Source: Citrobacter sp. wls619 (lineage in GTDB: Bacteria; Pseudomonadota; Gammaproteobacteria; Enterobacterales; Enterobacteriaceae). Taken from it: a DNA stretch of 64,000 nucleotides. Shown here one piece after another: positions 1 to 8,352 of the stretch. The position numbers and the translations under genes are program-made. The notes below the pieces were generated by a model that saw only the letters and a program-made list of their open reading frames with translations, had not been told where the DNA came from and did no database searches. Position 1 is the stretch's first letter, and every line of letters begins with the position of its first letter. Where the stretch lies: positions 293,837 to 357,836 of the forward strand of contig NZ_SZXJ01000044.1 in NCBI RefSeq assembly GCF_005281345.1, in the 5' to 3' direction.

Positions 1-319
1 GACAAAATTGCCGGAGCAATTTTGAACAGCGCTTGCGATGGCCCCGAAGGGGTGAGCCCCAGGGATGGGGCGAATAATCGCGCAGCGACGATTTTCCGTG
101 CCGGGAGCCAGGGATGCAAGGGAGGCGGCGGTGAGCCTCCCTTGCACGTTCACATGAATCGGTGCTTCAGAGACGCGATGAACATGAGTGAACGGGACCT
201 TTTCTCTGAGATAGCATGTTCATTACTTCCGCCAACACAGGTTGATACTTTCTGAAACTGGGTCGTTAGCTGAACGACATTGCCCCCCGTTCAGGAGAAT
301 GAGCCGTTGATAACGTCAT
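1..319. other. Gene-free left edge with a series of strong hairpins
   Basis: I see no credible gene here. The stretch has at least four inverted repeats: positions 4-23 (8-bp arms around CGGA), 56-71 (GCCCC arms), 77-94 (AATCG/CGATT arms) and 113-146 (12-bp arms TGCAAGGGAGGC / GCCTCCCTTGCA). A 77-codon open frame crosses all of them but has no recognisable protein features. It may be the 5' or 3' edge of something lying outside the window. Function unknown. Confidence 0.5.
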
Positions 320-1549
320 TTAGCCAAAAAACATCACCGATACGCACAACAGACCGACAATCAGGGTGATCAGGTTACCCACTGAACGGTACGGCTTCAG
401 CGCCGGGATCAGATAGGTCGATAATGTCGGCATGATAAACAAAATCATGGCGATGAGCGGACCACTGATCGCGTAAATCATTGAAATGGCATTAGGGTTG
501 ATGCAGCAGATGATAAACGTGATGGCCGAAACCAACATAATGGACAGGGCGCGGTTAAAGGCCCGGCTTTTCTTCACGCCTACCTGATGCAGCGACGTTT
601 TTACGACTTCTGTCGCCCCTTCAATCACGCCAAAGTAGGTGCCGAGGAACGATTTTGACATCGCCACCACGGCAACGATAATCCCGGAAATCGACAACCA
701 TGCCGGTGCGTTGGGCATCATCGACAGCGCCGACAGGATGGTTACACCCTCATGTTTGGCATCTTCAATGTAGTTTGCCGGGATAGAAAGCAGACAGCTA
801 AAGACGAAAAACAGTACGCTCAGGCAGATGATGACGTAGGCGACCTTCATGATTTTTTTGCATTTACCCATGGCCTGCTCGCCGTATTTCTCGCGTCTGT
901 CGATGGCAAACGTGGAGATAATGGGCGTATGGCTAAAAGCGAAAACCATCACGGGGATAGAGATCCATACCTGATGCAGCGTGTGCTGATCGAAAGACAT
1001 CTGGCCGGTGAGTAGCGTCGGCTGCCAGCTTCCGGTCAGGTACAGCGAGAGAAACAGAAAGTACGCGATCAGTGGGAATACCAGAAAGCCCATCACCCGG
1101 ATGGTGGCCTGGCGACCCATCAGGAAAATTAAATTCAGCACCAGCACCACGCCGAGACTGACCAGCATACGCACGCGTAGATCAATCGTGATATGTTTTG
1201 CCAACTGTTCGGTGAGTGAGTTGGTGATCGCGACAGCGTAGATCAGCACCACCACAAAGAAGGCAATAAAATAAAGCGTCGTGATCAGGCTGCCTATCTT
1301 CTTGCCATAGTAGTGGGTGACTGCACCGGTGATCCCTTCACCTGCAGAGGTTTTTGATGACAGGATAAACTGGCACAGCGCCTTGTGCGGCCAGTAGGTT
1401 AAAGGCCAGGCGACGAGTGCGGTGATAAAAAGTACCACCGCGCCTGCAGAACCCAGCTGTATGGGGAGGAAGAGGGTTCCTGCGCCGACGGCAGTCCCAT
1501 ATAGTGCGAAGCTCCAGAGAGTCTCTTCTTTTGACCAAAATTTCGACAT
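320..1549 (-). CDS. yqeG: YqeG, HAAAP-family amino-acid/proton symporter
   Basis: A 409-residue inner-membrane protein with about eleven hydrophobic segments, starting MSKFWSKEETLWSFALYGTA. It matches my recollection of E. coli YqeG over its whole length and belongs to the hydroxy/aromatic amino acid permease (SdaC/TdcC) family; reported substrates in that family are serine and threonine. The substrate here is inferred from family only. The N-terminal GTAVGAGTLFLPI segment is the typical first helix of this family. The gene lies downstream of and on the same strand as the PACE gene, 142 bp away, with a hairpin between. In E. coli yqeG sits next to yqeF; here two genes separate them. Confidence 0.88.
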   Translation of the reverse strand: MSKFWSKEETLWSFALYGTAVGAGTLFLPIQLGSAGAVVLFITALVAWPLTYWPHKALCQFILSSKTSAGEGITGAVTHYYGKKIGSLITTLYFIAFFVVVLIYAVAITNSLTEQLAKHITIDLRVRMLVSLGVVLVLNLIFLMGRQATIRVMGFLVFPLIAYFLFLSLYLTGSWQPTLLTGQMSFDQHTLHQVWISIPVMVFAFSHTPIISTFAIDRREKYGEQAMGKCKKIMKVAYVIICLSVLFFVFSCLLSIPANYIEDAKHEGVTILSALSMMPNAPAWLSISGIIVAVVAMSKSFLGTYFGVIEGATEVVKTSLHQVGVKKSRAFNRALSIMLVSAITFIICCINPNAISMIYAISGPLIAMILFIMPTLSTYLIPALKPYRSVGNLITLIVGLLCVSVMFFG

Positions 1550-1650
1550 TATTTGAACGTATCAACTATAAAATAAACAAAAAGAAGCGCAATTTACCAC
1601 AAATGAGAGGGGCTGGGGGAGGTGTGAACAAGTGGGCTGGTGAATGGATG

Positions 1651-1681
1651 AATAGCCGGAATTGAGAAAATTCCGACTATT
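1651..1681 (-). terminator. Hairpin between the PACE gene and yqeG
   Basis: Thirteen-base arms with one wobble pair around a short loop lie just past the stop codon of the PACE gene, read on the minus strand. There is no clear run of T after it, so it may be a weak terminator or an mRNA-stabilising stem rather than a full stop. Confidence 0.4.
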
Positions 1682-1691
1682 CTTTGAATTA

Positions 1692-2147
1692 TCAGGCAGT
1701 AACGCGCTGCTGACGACGCTTCATTACGCGCTCGCGCAATGTGTCATAAGCCCAGTTATAGAACATGGTGTATGGCAGGAAGAACAGGAAGAAACCTATT
1801 TCCAGCGTGAATGCCTGAAGCAGGCTAACGTTCAGCACATACGCCACGATGCTCACCCCGATGACAATAAAACCACTCTCGAAGCCTAAGGCGTGAAATG
1901 CCCGCACTTTCGCCGTACGTTTTACCAGGTGTGATGGCCACAGCCGGTCAAACAGGGCGTTATAAATGATATTCCAGATCATTGCTGTCGTTGCCAGCAG
2001 AATGGTCAGCCCGCCCATTTCCAGTACCGAGCGCTGCATCAACCATGCGGTGGTTGGTGCGAGAATCGCGGTAGCAATGCCCTCAAAACAGACAGCATGA
2101 AAAATGCGCTCCACTAATGAGCGACGTTGGACAGTATCGTGTTGCAT
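1692..2147 (-). CDS. PACE-family (AceI-like) multidrug efflux transporter
   Basis: A 151-residue protein made of two copies of a two-helix unit, the architecture of the Proteobacterial Antimicrobial Compound Efflux family, whose founder AceI exports chlorhexidine in Acinetobacter. All four family motifs are visible: RIFHAVCFE near residues 14-22 with the conserved membrane glutamate (Glu22), WNIIYNALFD in the first loop, RAFHALGFE at the start of helix 3, and YNWAYDTLRER at the end of helix 4. A LysR regulator is transcribed away from it, as is usual for PACE genes (AceI/AceR). The substrate cannot be told from sequence; biocides or short-chain diamines are the family's known range. Confidence 0.88.
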   Translation of the reverse strand: MQHDTVQRRSLVERIFHAVCFEGIATAILAPTTAWLMQRSVLEMGGLTILLATTAMIWNIIYNALFDRLWPSHLVKRTAKVRAFHALGFESGFIVIGVSIVAYVLNVSLLQAFTLEIGFFLFFLPYTMFYNWAYDTLRERVMKRRQQRVTA

Positions 2148-2195
2148 AACCTACAAACCTTCTTTGATGCCCGGATAACGGAATGGTGGCAATTT

Positions 2196-2236
2196 TATCG
2201 TTTTATGTGATATCTAAAAGATAGTATCCATCGATA
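2196..2236. promoter_or_regulatory. Three TATC..GATA inverted repeats, candidate operator of the LysR regulator
   Basis: In the 102-bp gap between the divergent PACE and LysR genes, TATC and GATA half-sites recur: 2196-2212 (9-nt centre), 2211-2223 (TATCT-AAA-AGATA) and 2225-2236 (4-nt centre). LysR-type proteins bind interrupted inverted repeats, often T-N11-A, so this is a plausible autoregulatory and activator region. Inferred, not known. Confidence 0.5.
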
Positions 2237-2249
2237 AAGTAGATAGTTC

Positions 2250-3134
2250 ATGCGTTACTCCCCTGAAGCGTTAACGGCATTTGTGGAGACCGTTTCCTGC
2301 GGTTCATTTTCTGCGGCGGCCCGGCGGCTACGTAAAAGCCAGTCCACCATCAGCACGGCGATTGCACATCTGGAGGCCGATCTTGGCTTTGCGCTGTTTG
2401 ACCGCTCATCCCGTCAGCCAACGCTGACTGAAGAAGGTAAGCGGGTGCTGGGCTATGTGCAGGCCATTTTGACGGCCAGCGAGCGCCTGGATGAAGCGGC
2501 GATTTCGCTGTCGGGTAATACGGAAGCGCGTCTGACTTTTGTTCTTTCTGACACGCTGCATCCGGATGTACTGGAAGAATTGATGGTGCAGTTTGACCGC
2601 AAATTCCCCCACACTGAATTTGAATGTCTGATTGGTGAAGATGACGATGTGATCGATCTGCTGCAAAAAGGACGTGCGCAGGTTGGGCTGATCGAAGCGC
2701 GAGAAAATTATCCGACAGATATGGGCGTCACGCGTTTGCCGATGCAAACCTGGATGGGACTGTACGTTGCGGCCACGCATCCGCTGGTGACGCAAAAAAA
2801 TCTGCAATGGGAGCAGCTCCACACCTGGCGCGAACTGCGTCTGAATACTTATCTGGAAAGTGGGACCAACGTCGCACGTGGCCCTGTCTGGTCTGCTCCC
2901 AACTACCTGTTGTTGCTGAGTATGGCGGTACAGGGATTTGGTTGGTGCGCACTACCTTGCGCGCTGGTGGAAGAGTTTGCGGCAGAAAAACCACTGGTTC
3001 AGCTGAAGATACCGGGCTGGCCAAAAGCTATCTCAATCGATCTGTTATGGAATAAGAAATCCCCTCCCGGGGTAGCGGGAAGCTGGTTGCGTGACCATTT
3101 ACAGCAAAGTGGCGTTGCGATGACGAATAAATGA
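2250..3134 (+). CDS. LysR-family transcriptional regulator beside the PACE gene
   Basis: A 294-residue LysR-type protein. Residues 1-60 form the winged helix-turn-helix (SFSAAARRLRKSQSTISTAI, then FDRSSRQPTLTEEGKRVL), followed by a periplasmic-binding-like effector domain from about residue 90. It starts ATG 102 bp from the start of the PACE gene and points away from it, so it most likely controls that gene and itself. The inducer is unknown. I do not recognise it as a named E. coli protein, and the E. coli yqeF-yqeG gap has no such pair as far as I recall. Confidence 0.85.
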   Translation: MRYSPEALTAFVETVSCGSFSAAARRLRKSQSTISTAIAHLEADLGFALFDRSSRQPTLTEEGKRVLGYVQAILTASERLDEAAISLSGNTEARLTFVLSDTLHPDVLEELMVQFDRKFPHTEFECLIGEDDDVIDLLQKGRAQVGLIEARENYPTDMGVTRLPMQTWMGLYVAATHPLVTQKNLQWEQLHTWRELRLNTYLESGTNVARGPVWSAPNYLLLLSMAVQGFGWCALPCALVEEFAAEKPLVQLKIPGWPKAISIDLLWNKKSPPGVAGSWLRDHLQQSGVAMTNK

Positions 3135-3236
3135 TACCTATTTCCTTTGTGATAAAAATCACCATTTTTAAACAACCTTGATAACTATTTTTAACAATCA
3201 TCTACTATTGCGATGTTATTTTGCGCTGAGGTGGTG

Positions 3237-4415
3237 ATGAAAGAGGTTGTGATAGTCGGGGCGTTACGGACACCGATTGGCTGCTTCCAGGGAACACTGG
3301 CGCGCCACTCTGCCGTTGAATTAGGTAGCATGGTGGTCAGGGCATTACTGGAACGCACTGGCGTGGATGTTCACGCTGTTGATGAAGTGATCCTGGGCCA
3401 GGTCCTCACCGCAGGGGCTGGACAGAACCCGGCCCGTCAGTCTGCTATCAATGGCGGGTTACCCAATACCGTTTCCGCTATTACCATTAATGATGTGTGT
3501 GGTTCAGGTTTGAAAGCGCTGCACCTGGCGACTCAGGCTATCCAGTGTGGTGAAGCCGATATCGTGATAGCAGGCGGGCAAGAGAACATGAGTCGCGCAC
3601 CGCATGTCCTCACCGACAGCCGCACTGGTGCGCAACTGGGTAACAGTCAACTGGTCGACAGCCTGGTTCATGACGGACTGTGGGATGCTTTCAACGACTA
3701 CCATATGGGCGTTACCGCTGAAAATCTGGCACGAGAATATGGTATCAGCCGCGAATTACAGGACGCCTACGCGCTGCACTCGCAGCACAAAGCGCGGATG
3801 GCGATTGATGCTGGACGTTTTAAAGATGAAATCGTGCCGGTGGTGACCCAGCGTAATGGGCAATCCTTTGTGGTGGATACCGATGAGCAACCGCGCACCG
3901 ATGCCAGCGCCGAAGGGCTGGCGCGTCTGGACCCCACTTTTGACAGGCTCGGGTCGGTAACGGCGGGTAATGCGTCATCGATAAACGATGGTGCTGCCGC
4001 CGTAATGATGATGAGCGAGTCCAAAGCGCAGGCGTTGAATTTACCGGTACTGGCCCGTATTCGCGCTTTTGCCAGCGTCGGCGTTGACCCCGCACTCATG
4101 GGGATTGCGCCAGTGTACGCGACGCGTCGCTGCCTTGAGCGCGTCGGCTGGCAGCTGGCGGATGTCGATTTGATTGAAGCCAATGAAGCATTCGCCGCGC
4201 AGGCATTATCCGTTGGGAAAATGCTGGAATGGGACGAGCGTAGGGTGAATGTGAACGGTGGGGCCATTGCGCTCGGCCACCCAATTGGTGCCTCTGGTTG
4301 CCGTATTCTGGTGTCGTTGGTCCACGAGATGGTTAAACGCCGGGCGCATAAAGGGCTGGCAACGTTATGTATTGGTGGTGGCCAGGGCGTCGCACTGGCC
4401 ATCGAACGTGATTAA
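3237..4415 (+). CDS. yqeF: YqeF, acetyl-CoA acetyltransferase (thiolase)
   Basis: A 392-residue biosynthetic-type thiolase, close to the length of E. coli YqeF. The three catalytic signatures are present: nucleophile cysteine in NDVCGSGLKA near residue 88, GGAIALGHPIGASG with the active-site histidine, and the C-terminal CIGGGQG cysteine. It would condense two acetyl-CoA to acetoacetyl-CoA or do the reverse; its physiological role in E. coli is not settled. I chose the ATG at 3237, which has GAGG five bases upstream and aligns with the known N-terminus, rather than the ATG at 3213. It is a single gene with no obvious partner. Confidence 0.88.
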   Translation: MKEVVIVGALRTPIGCFQGTLARHSAVELGSMVVRALLERTGVDVHAVDEVILGQVLTAGAGQNPARQSAINGGLPNTVSAITINDVCGSGLKALHLATQAIQCGEADIVIAGGQENMSRAPHVLTDSRTGAQLGNSQLVDSLVHDGLWDAFNDYHMGVTAENLAREYGISRELQDAYALHSQHKARMAIDAGRFKDEIVPVVTQRNGQSFVVDTDEQPRTDASAEGLARLDPTFDRLGSVTAGNASSINDGAAAVMMMSESKAQALNLPVLARIRAFASVGVDPALMGIAPVYATRRCLERVGWQLADVDLIEANEAFAAQALSVGKMLEWDERRVNVNGGAIALGHPIGASGCRILVSLVHEMVKRRAHKGLATLCIGGGQGVALAIERD

Positions 4416-4468
4416 GTCTTTAAAATCCCCTGTCAGATACACCACCACCGCGCAGTCCCGGTTCATGT

Positions 4469-4492
4469 AAAAAAGCCCTCCACAAGGAGGGC
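4469..4492 (-). terminator. Minus-strand rho-independent terminator with no known gene upstream
   Basis: A 7-bp GC-rich stem (GCCCTCC / GGAGGGC, loop ACAA) is followed, on the minus strand, by six T. The plus strand has no T-run, so it would not stop yqeF. The only thing it could end is a minus-strand transcript starting between about 4500 and 4900. Confidence 0.55.
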
Positions 4493-4535
4493 AAGGCCAG
4501 TTACAGAAACATCCACTCTAAAATAACGCTAACTT

Positions 4536-4554
4536 ATCAAAACGTCGTTTCATT
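4536..4554. promoter_or_regulatory. Upstream KdgR-like operator
   Basis: The sequence ATCAAAACGTCGTTTCATT has a perfect right half (TTTCATT) and a weaker left half, with the same 7+5+7 spacing as the stronger box at 9782. It lies about 370 bp before the kduI start. Weak on its own. Confidence 0.4.
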
Positions 4555-4775
4555 TCGTGTGATTCACAACGCACTTTGTAAGAAAAGGTGTGTGAATTCC
4601 TCTTCAGCAGGGCTGTTTTTTCACAACGCTACTTTTACCTCTTATTAGCTATGCTCTACTGATTTTTAATAACTAACTGTTTTATTTGTAATTTGTTTAT
4701 TTTCTTTGGTGCGGGGGTGGTCGCTTATCCAGGCTAGCGTGATCGCAATTACACTTTTGATAATAAGATGCGGAA

Positions 4776-4796
4776 AAAGTGAAACATCGTTTTAGT
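4776..4796. promoter_or_regulatory. KdgR-like operator overlapping the kduI promoter
   Basis: The sequence AAGTGAAACATCGTTTTAGTT has the TGAAAC-N3-GTTTTA core of the KdgR box known from pectin-degrading enterobacteria. It ends where the -10 hexamer TATAAT (4797-4802) begins, so a bound repressor would block RNA polymerase. The kdgR gene itself is not in the window. Confidence 0.6.
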
Positions 4797-4906
4797 TATA
4801 ATTGAAAACCCGTTCCGGGAGGGATATCATGAACGCATTAGGTAAAACGGAACGGCGTTTTGCTATCGCTCAAGAATTCACGGTCAATTTATCACTGGAG
4901 GTAAAT

Positions 4907-5743
4907 GTGGACGTAAGACAAAGCATCCATAGTGCGCATGCTAAAACCCTGGATACCCAGGCGCTGCGTAATGAGTTTTTGGTAGAAGAAGTGTTTGTTG
5001 CTGACGAATACACCATGGTCTACAGCCACATTGACCGCATTATTGTTGGCGGCATTATGCCAGTGGGCAAAACCGTATCTGTGGGTGGCGAAGTGGGTAA
5101 GCAACTGGGCGTAACCTACTTCCTGGAGCGTCGTGAGTTAGGCGTGATCAACATCGGTGGACCGGGCACGATTACCGTTGACGGCCAGTGCTATGAAATT
5201 GGTCATCGCGATGCGCTGTATGTCGGTAAAGGGGCAAAAGAGGTTGTTTTTGCAAGCATTGACCCTGCAAAACCCGCCAAGTTCTATTACAACTGTGCGC
5301 CGGCACACATGACTTATCCAACCAAAAAAGTGACCCCAGCCGACGTTGCGCCAGTGACGTTGGGTGATGATCTCACGAGTAACCGCCGTACCATCAACAA
5401 GTATTTTGTGCCGGACGTACTGGAAACCTGCCAACTGAGCATGGGTCTGACCGAACTGGCGCCTGGCAACCTGTGGAATACCATGCCGTGCCATACCCAT
5501 GAACGCCGTATGGAAGTCTATTTCTACTTCAATATGGAAGAAGACACCTGTGTCTTCCACATGATGGGGCAGCCTCAGGAAACGCGTCATATCGTGATGC
5601 ACAATGAGCAGGCGGTAATTTCCCCTAGCTGGTCTATCCATTCTGGCGTGGGTACGAAAGCCTATACCTTCATCTGGGGCATGGTTGGCGAAAATCAGGT
5701 CTTTGATGATATGGACCACGTTGCAGTCAAAGATCTGCGCTAG
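4907..5743 (+). CDS. kduI: KduI, 5-keto-4-deoxyuronate isomerase
   Basis: A 278-residue cupin-fold zinc enzyme that converts 5-keto-4-deoxyuronate (DKI) to 2,5-diketo-3-deoxygluconate (DKII) in the cytoplasm. The metal-binding group is visible as [15 protein letters not shown], corresponding to His196, His198 and Glu203 of E. coli KduI, which has the same length. The start is GTG at 4907: it follows GGAGG with six bases between and gives the known N-terminus (M)[15 protein letters not shown]. The frame is open upstream to 4802, but that part is promoter. kduD follows 57 bp later, forming an operon ended by the terminator at 6582. KdgR control is likely from the adjoining operator. Confidence 0.95.
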   Translation: MDVRQSIHSAHAKTLDTQALRNEFLVEEVFVADEYTMVYSHIDRIIVGGIMPVGKTVSVGGEVGKQLGVTYFLERRELGVINIGGPGTITVDGQCYEIGHRDALYVGKGAKEVVFASIDPAKPAKFYYNCAPAHMTYPTKKVTPADVAPVTLGDDLTSNRRTINKYFVPDVLETCQLSMGLTELAPGNLWNTMPCHTHERRMEVYFYFNMEEDTCVFHMMGQPQETRHIVMHNEQAVISPSWSIHSGVGTKAYTFIWGMVGENQVFDDMDHVAVKDLR

Positions 5744-5800
5744 TCGCGGGCGGCTACTCAGCCTGTCTGTGACGGGCATTATAAAAAATAAGGATTTACA

Positions 5801-6562
5801 ATGATTTTGAATGCATTCTCTCTTGAAGGTAAAGTCGCCGTTGTGACGGGTTGTGACACCGGTTTGGGTCAGGGGATGGCGCTGGGTCTGGCGGAAGCGG
5901 GTTGTGATATCGTGGGTATCAACATTGTTGAGCCGACTGAAACCATCGAACGTGTTACCGCACTGGGCCGCCGTTTTTTAAGCCTGACCGCCGATCTGCG
6001 TCAGATTGATGGTATTCCGGCACTGCTCGAGCGTGCGGTTGCAGAATTCGGTCATATCGACATTCTGGTGAACAACGCCGGTCTTATCCGTCGTGAAGAT
6101 GCTATCGACTTCAGCGAAAAAGACTGGGACGACGTGATGAACCTGAACATTAAGAGCGTGTTCTTCATGTCTCAGGCGGCGGCGAAGCACTTCATTGCCC
6201 AGGGTAACGGCGGTAAAATTATTAATATCGCCTCTATGCTCTCCTTCCAGGGCGGCATCCGCGTTCCGTCTTACACCGCGTCTAAAAGCGGCGTAATGGG
6301 CGTGACGCGTCTGATGGCCAACGAGTGGGCAAAACATAACATCAACGTGAACGCGATCGCGCCGGGTTACATGGCGACCAACAACACACAGCAGCTGCGT
6401 GCCGATGAGCAGCGTAGCGCCGAAATTCTCGATCGTATCCCGGCGGGCCGTTGGGGTCTGCCAAGCGATCTGATGGGGCCTGTTGTGTTCCTGGCCTCCA
6501 GCGCATCTGACTACATTAACGGTTATACCGTTGCGGTCGACGGTGGCTGGCTGGCGCGTTAA
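5801..6562 (+). CDS. kduD: KduD, 2-deoxy-D-gluconate 3-dehydrogenase (2-keto-3-deoxygluconate dehydrogenase)
   Basis: A 253-residue short-chain dehydrogenase. The cofactor motif TGCDTGLG covers residues 16-23, NNAG 91-94, and the catalytic set is Asn116, Ser145, Tyr158 and Lys162 (YTASK). It reduces DKII to 2-keto-3-deoxygluconate with NADH, the step after KduI. AAGGA lies about ten bases before the ATG. Its stop is followed 20 bp later by a strong terminator, so kduI-kduD is a two-gene operon. Confidence 0.95.
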   Translation: MILNAFSLEGKVAVVTGCDTGLGQGMALGLAEAGCDIVGINIVEPTETIERVTALGRRFLSLTADLRQIDGIPALLERAVAEFGHIDILVNNAGLIRREDAIDFSEKDWDDVMNLNIKSVFFMSQAAAKHFIAQGNGGKIINIASMLSFQGGIRVPSYTASKSGVMGVTRLMANEWAKHNINVNAIAPGYMATNNTQQLRADEQRSAEILDRIPAGRWGLPSDLMGPVVFLASSASDYINGYTVAVDGGWLAR

Positions 6563-6581
6563 TTTATCGTCCAGCATCAAC

Positions 6582-6609
6582 AAACCCTGCCAATGGCAGG
6601 GTTTTTTTT
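6582..6609 (+). terminator. Rho-independent terminator of kduI-kduD
   Basis: Nine-base arms AACCCTGCC / GGCAGGGTT with loop AAT, followed by a run of eight T. Confidence 0.9.
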
Positions 6610-6748
6610 GGTTTTAAGTTATATTAATCCATATTCTGTTTATAAATTAATCCATACATAATTATATATGTATGGATTGGTAATAATTAATACTCTTTAA
6701 TATCAGTGTATTAAATTTAATTGAGTAATTAGCGGTAAATTTTAAAAT
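6610..6748. repeat. AT-rich spacer with repeated AATCCATA and a 30-bp palindrome
   Basis: TTAATCCATA occurs at 6624-6633 and 6647-6656 (same direction, 23 bp apart), and its inverse TATGGATT ends at 6678. The second copy and the inverse form a palindrome with perfect 11-bp arms at 6649-6659 and 6668-6678. The block lies between the kduD terminator and the araE control sites. Its role is unknown. Confidence 0.5.
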
Positions 6749-6815
6749 TGGAATATCCATCACATAACGATGTGGTGCAGCAATTTCATCCATGTTTTTG
6801 CCGTTTCCCGCCTGA
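6749..6815 (+). promoter_or_regulatory. araE control region: CRP site and two AraC half-sites
   Basis: TGGAATATCCATCACA at 6749-6764 fits a CRP site (TGTGA-N6-TCACA with one change). At 6778-6794 and 6799-6815, exactly 21 bp apart, lie CAGCAATTTCATCCATG and TGCCGTTTCCCGCCTGA, which resemble AraC half-sites I1 (TAGC-N7-TCCATA) and I2 (ending CCTGA). This is the expected arrangement for arabinose- and CRP-dependent araE. Confidence 0.7.
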
Positions 6816-6878
6816 CGCTTCCTGCAAGGGATCCCTTACTTTCATCGACATGGCTTACTCTGTATCTGGCAGGAAAAA

Positions 6879-8297
6879 ATGGTCTCAATTAATCATGAAG
6901 CTGCTTTAACACCGCGTACGCAGCGCGATACGCGACGTATGAACTTGTTTGTCTCTATTTCTGCGGCTGTCGCAGGGTTGTTATTTGGCCTCGATATCGG
7001 CGTAATTGCCGGCGCGTTGCCTTTTATCACCGATCACTTTGTATTGACCAGCCGTCTGCAGGAGTGGGTGGTGAGCAGTATGATGCTGGGGGCGGCAATT
7101 GGTGCGCTGTTTAATGGCTGGTTGTCATTCCGACTGGGGCGCAAATACAGCCTGATGGCCGGGGCGATCCTGTTTGTCGTGGGTTCCCTGGGGTCGGCAT
7201 TGGCTTCCAGCGTGGAAATGCTCATTGTTGCCCGCGTGGTACTGGGCGTTGCCGTAGGTATCGCCTCCTACACTGCGCCACTCTACTTGTCTGAAATGGC
7301 CAGTGAGAATGTGCGTGGCAAGATGATCAGTATGTATCAACTGATGGTTACGTTGGGCATTGTGCTGGCCTTTTTATCCGATACCGCGTTTAGCTACAGC
7401 GGTAACTGGCGCGCTATGCTGGGCGTATTGGCGCTCCCGGCAGTATTGCTGATTGTTCTGGTCGTTTTCCTGCCTAACAGCCCGCGCTGGCTGGCAGAGA
7501 AAGGTCGCCATATTGAAGCAGAAGAAGTATTACGCATGTTGCGTGATACCTCAGAAAAGGCCCGTGATGAGCTGAACGAAATTCGTGAAAGCCTGAAGCT
7601 GAAGCAGGGCGGTTGGGCATTGTTTAAAATTAACCGTAACGTACGGCGCGCGGTTTTCCTTGGCATGTTGTTGCAGGCAATGCAGCAGTTCACCGGGATG
7701 AACATCATTATGTACTACGCGCCGCGCATTTTTAAAATGGCCGGTTTTACCACCACTGAACAGCAGATGATTGCGACGTTGGTTGTAGGCTTAACCTTTA
7801 TGTTCGCGACTTTTATTGCTGTTTTTACAGTCGATAAAGCCGGGCGCAAACCGGCGCTGAAAATTGGTTTCAGCGTGATGGCCATTGGGACCCTGGTCCT
7901 CGGCTATTGCCTGATGCAGTTTGATAACGGCACCGCATCCAGTGGGCTTTCCTGGCTGTCAGTCGGCATGACCATGATGTGTATCGCCGGTTATGCAATG
8001 AGCGCCGCACCGGTGGTGTGGATCCTGTGTTCTGAGATTCAGCCGCTGAAATGTCGCGATTTTGGCATCACCTGTTCCACCACCACGAACTGGGTGTCGA
8101 ACATGATTATCGGCGCAACCTTCCTGACGTTGCTCGACAGTATTGGCGCCGCGGGTACGTTCTGGCTTTATGCCGCACTGAACGTCGTATTTATTGGTAT
8201 TACCTTCTGGCTTATTCCTGAAACCAAAAATGTTACGCTTGAGCATATCGAACGTAAGCTGATGGCTGGCGAGAAGTTAAGAGATATTGGGGTGTAA
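6879..8297 (+). CDS. araE: AraE, arabinose/proton symporter
   Basis: A 472-residue inner-membrane sugar porter of the major facilitator superfamily with twelve predicted helices, the same length as E. coli AraE. Family motifs are visible: FRLGRKYS in the loop after helix 2, [13 protein letters not shown] before the central loop, AGRKPALK between helices 8 and 9, and [10 protein letters not shown] after helix 12. It imports L-arabinose with protons. The start is ATG with AGGA just upstream. It stands alone between kduD and the Rpn gene; its promoter region carries CRP and AraC sites. Confidence 0.96.
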   Translation: MVSINHEAALTPRTQRDTRRMNLFVSISAAVAGLLFGLDIGVIAGALPFITDHFVLTSRLQEWVVSSMMLGAAIGALFNGWLSFRLGRKYSLMAGAILFVVGSLGSALASSVEMLIVARVVLGVAVGIASYTAPLYLSEMASENVRGKMISMYQLMVTLGIVLAFLSDTAFSYSGNWRAMLGVLALPAVLLIVLVVFLPNSPRWLAEKGRHIEAEEVLRMLRDTSEKARDELNEIRESLKLKQGGWALFKINRNVRRAVFLGMLLQAMQQFTGMNIIMYYAPRIFKMAGFTTTEQQMIATLVVGLTFMFATFIAVFTVDKAGRKPALKIGFSVMAIGTLVLGYCLMQFDNGTASSGLSWLSVGMTMMCIAGYAMSAAPVVWILCSEIQPLKCRDFGITCSTTTNWVSNMIIGATFLTLLDSIGAAGTFWLYAALNVVFIGITFWLIPETKNVTLEHIERKLMAGEKLRDIGV

Positions 8298-8306
8298 GTG
8301 AGCAGG

Positions 8307-8335
8307 AAGCCCGATAGATCAATTGATTATCGGGC
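8307..8335. terminator. Palindrome between convergent araE and the Rpn gene
   Basis: Arms AGCCCGATA / TATCGGGCT enclose the palindrome ATCAATTGAT. It lies between two converging genes and could act in both directions, though neither side has a T-run. Confidence 0.5.
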
Positions 8336-8352
8336 TCCCATTGCTACCTATT

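Larger units (their letters stand above)
4416..4906. promoter_or_regulatory. yqeF-kduI intergenic region: kduI promoter and regulatory sites
   Basis: A 491-bp AT-rich gap. It holds a minus-strand terminator at 4469-4492, a KdgR-like box at 4536-4554, an 11-bp palindrome TGTGATTCACA at 4558-4568, a second KdgR-like box at 4776-4796, and a perfect -10 hexamer TATAAT at 4797-4802. GGAGG at 4897-4901 is the ribosome-binding site of kduI. No good -35 element stands 17 bp before the -10, which suggests an activator-dependent promoter. Confidence 0.55.

Noticed and set aside
22-255. 77-codon open frame on the plus strand at the left edge
   Set aside because: It runs through all the hairpins of the region, and has no signal, domain or ribosome-binding site. 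More likely structured non-coding DNA.
3767-4402. 211-codon minus-strand frame inside yqeF
   Set aside because: It is a shadow of the thiolase gene, which has all catalytic motifs on the plus strand.
4558-4568. TGTGATTCACA as a CRP site
   Set aside because: The half-sites are one base apart rather than six, so it does not fit a CRP site; kept only as a palindrome.
4802-4906. In-frame 35-codon extension of kduI upstream of GTG 4907
   Set aside because: It would overlap the promoter -10 and the KdgR box, and the family's length of 278 residues fits the GTG start with its GGAGG.
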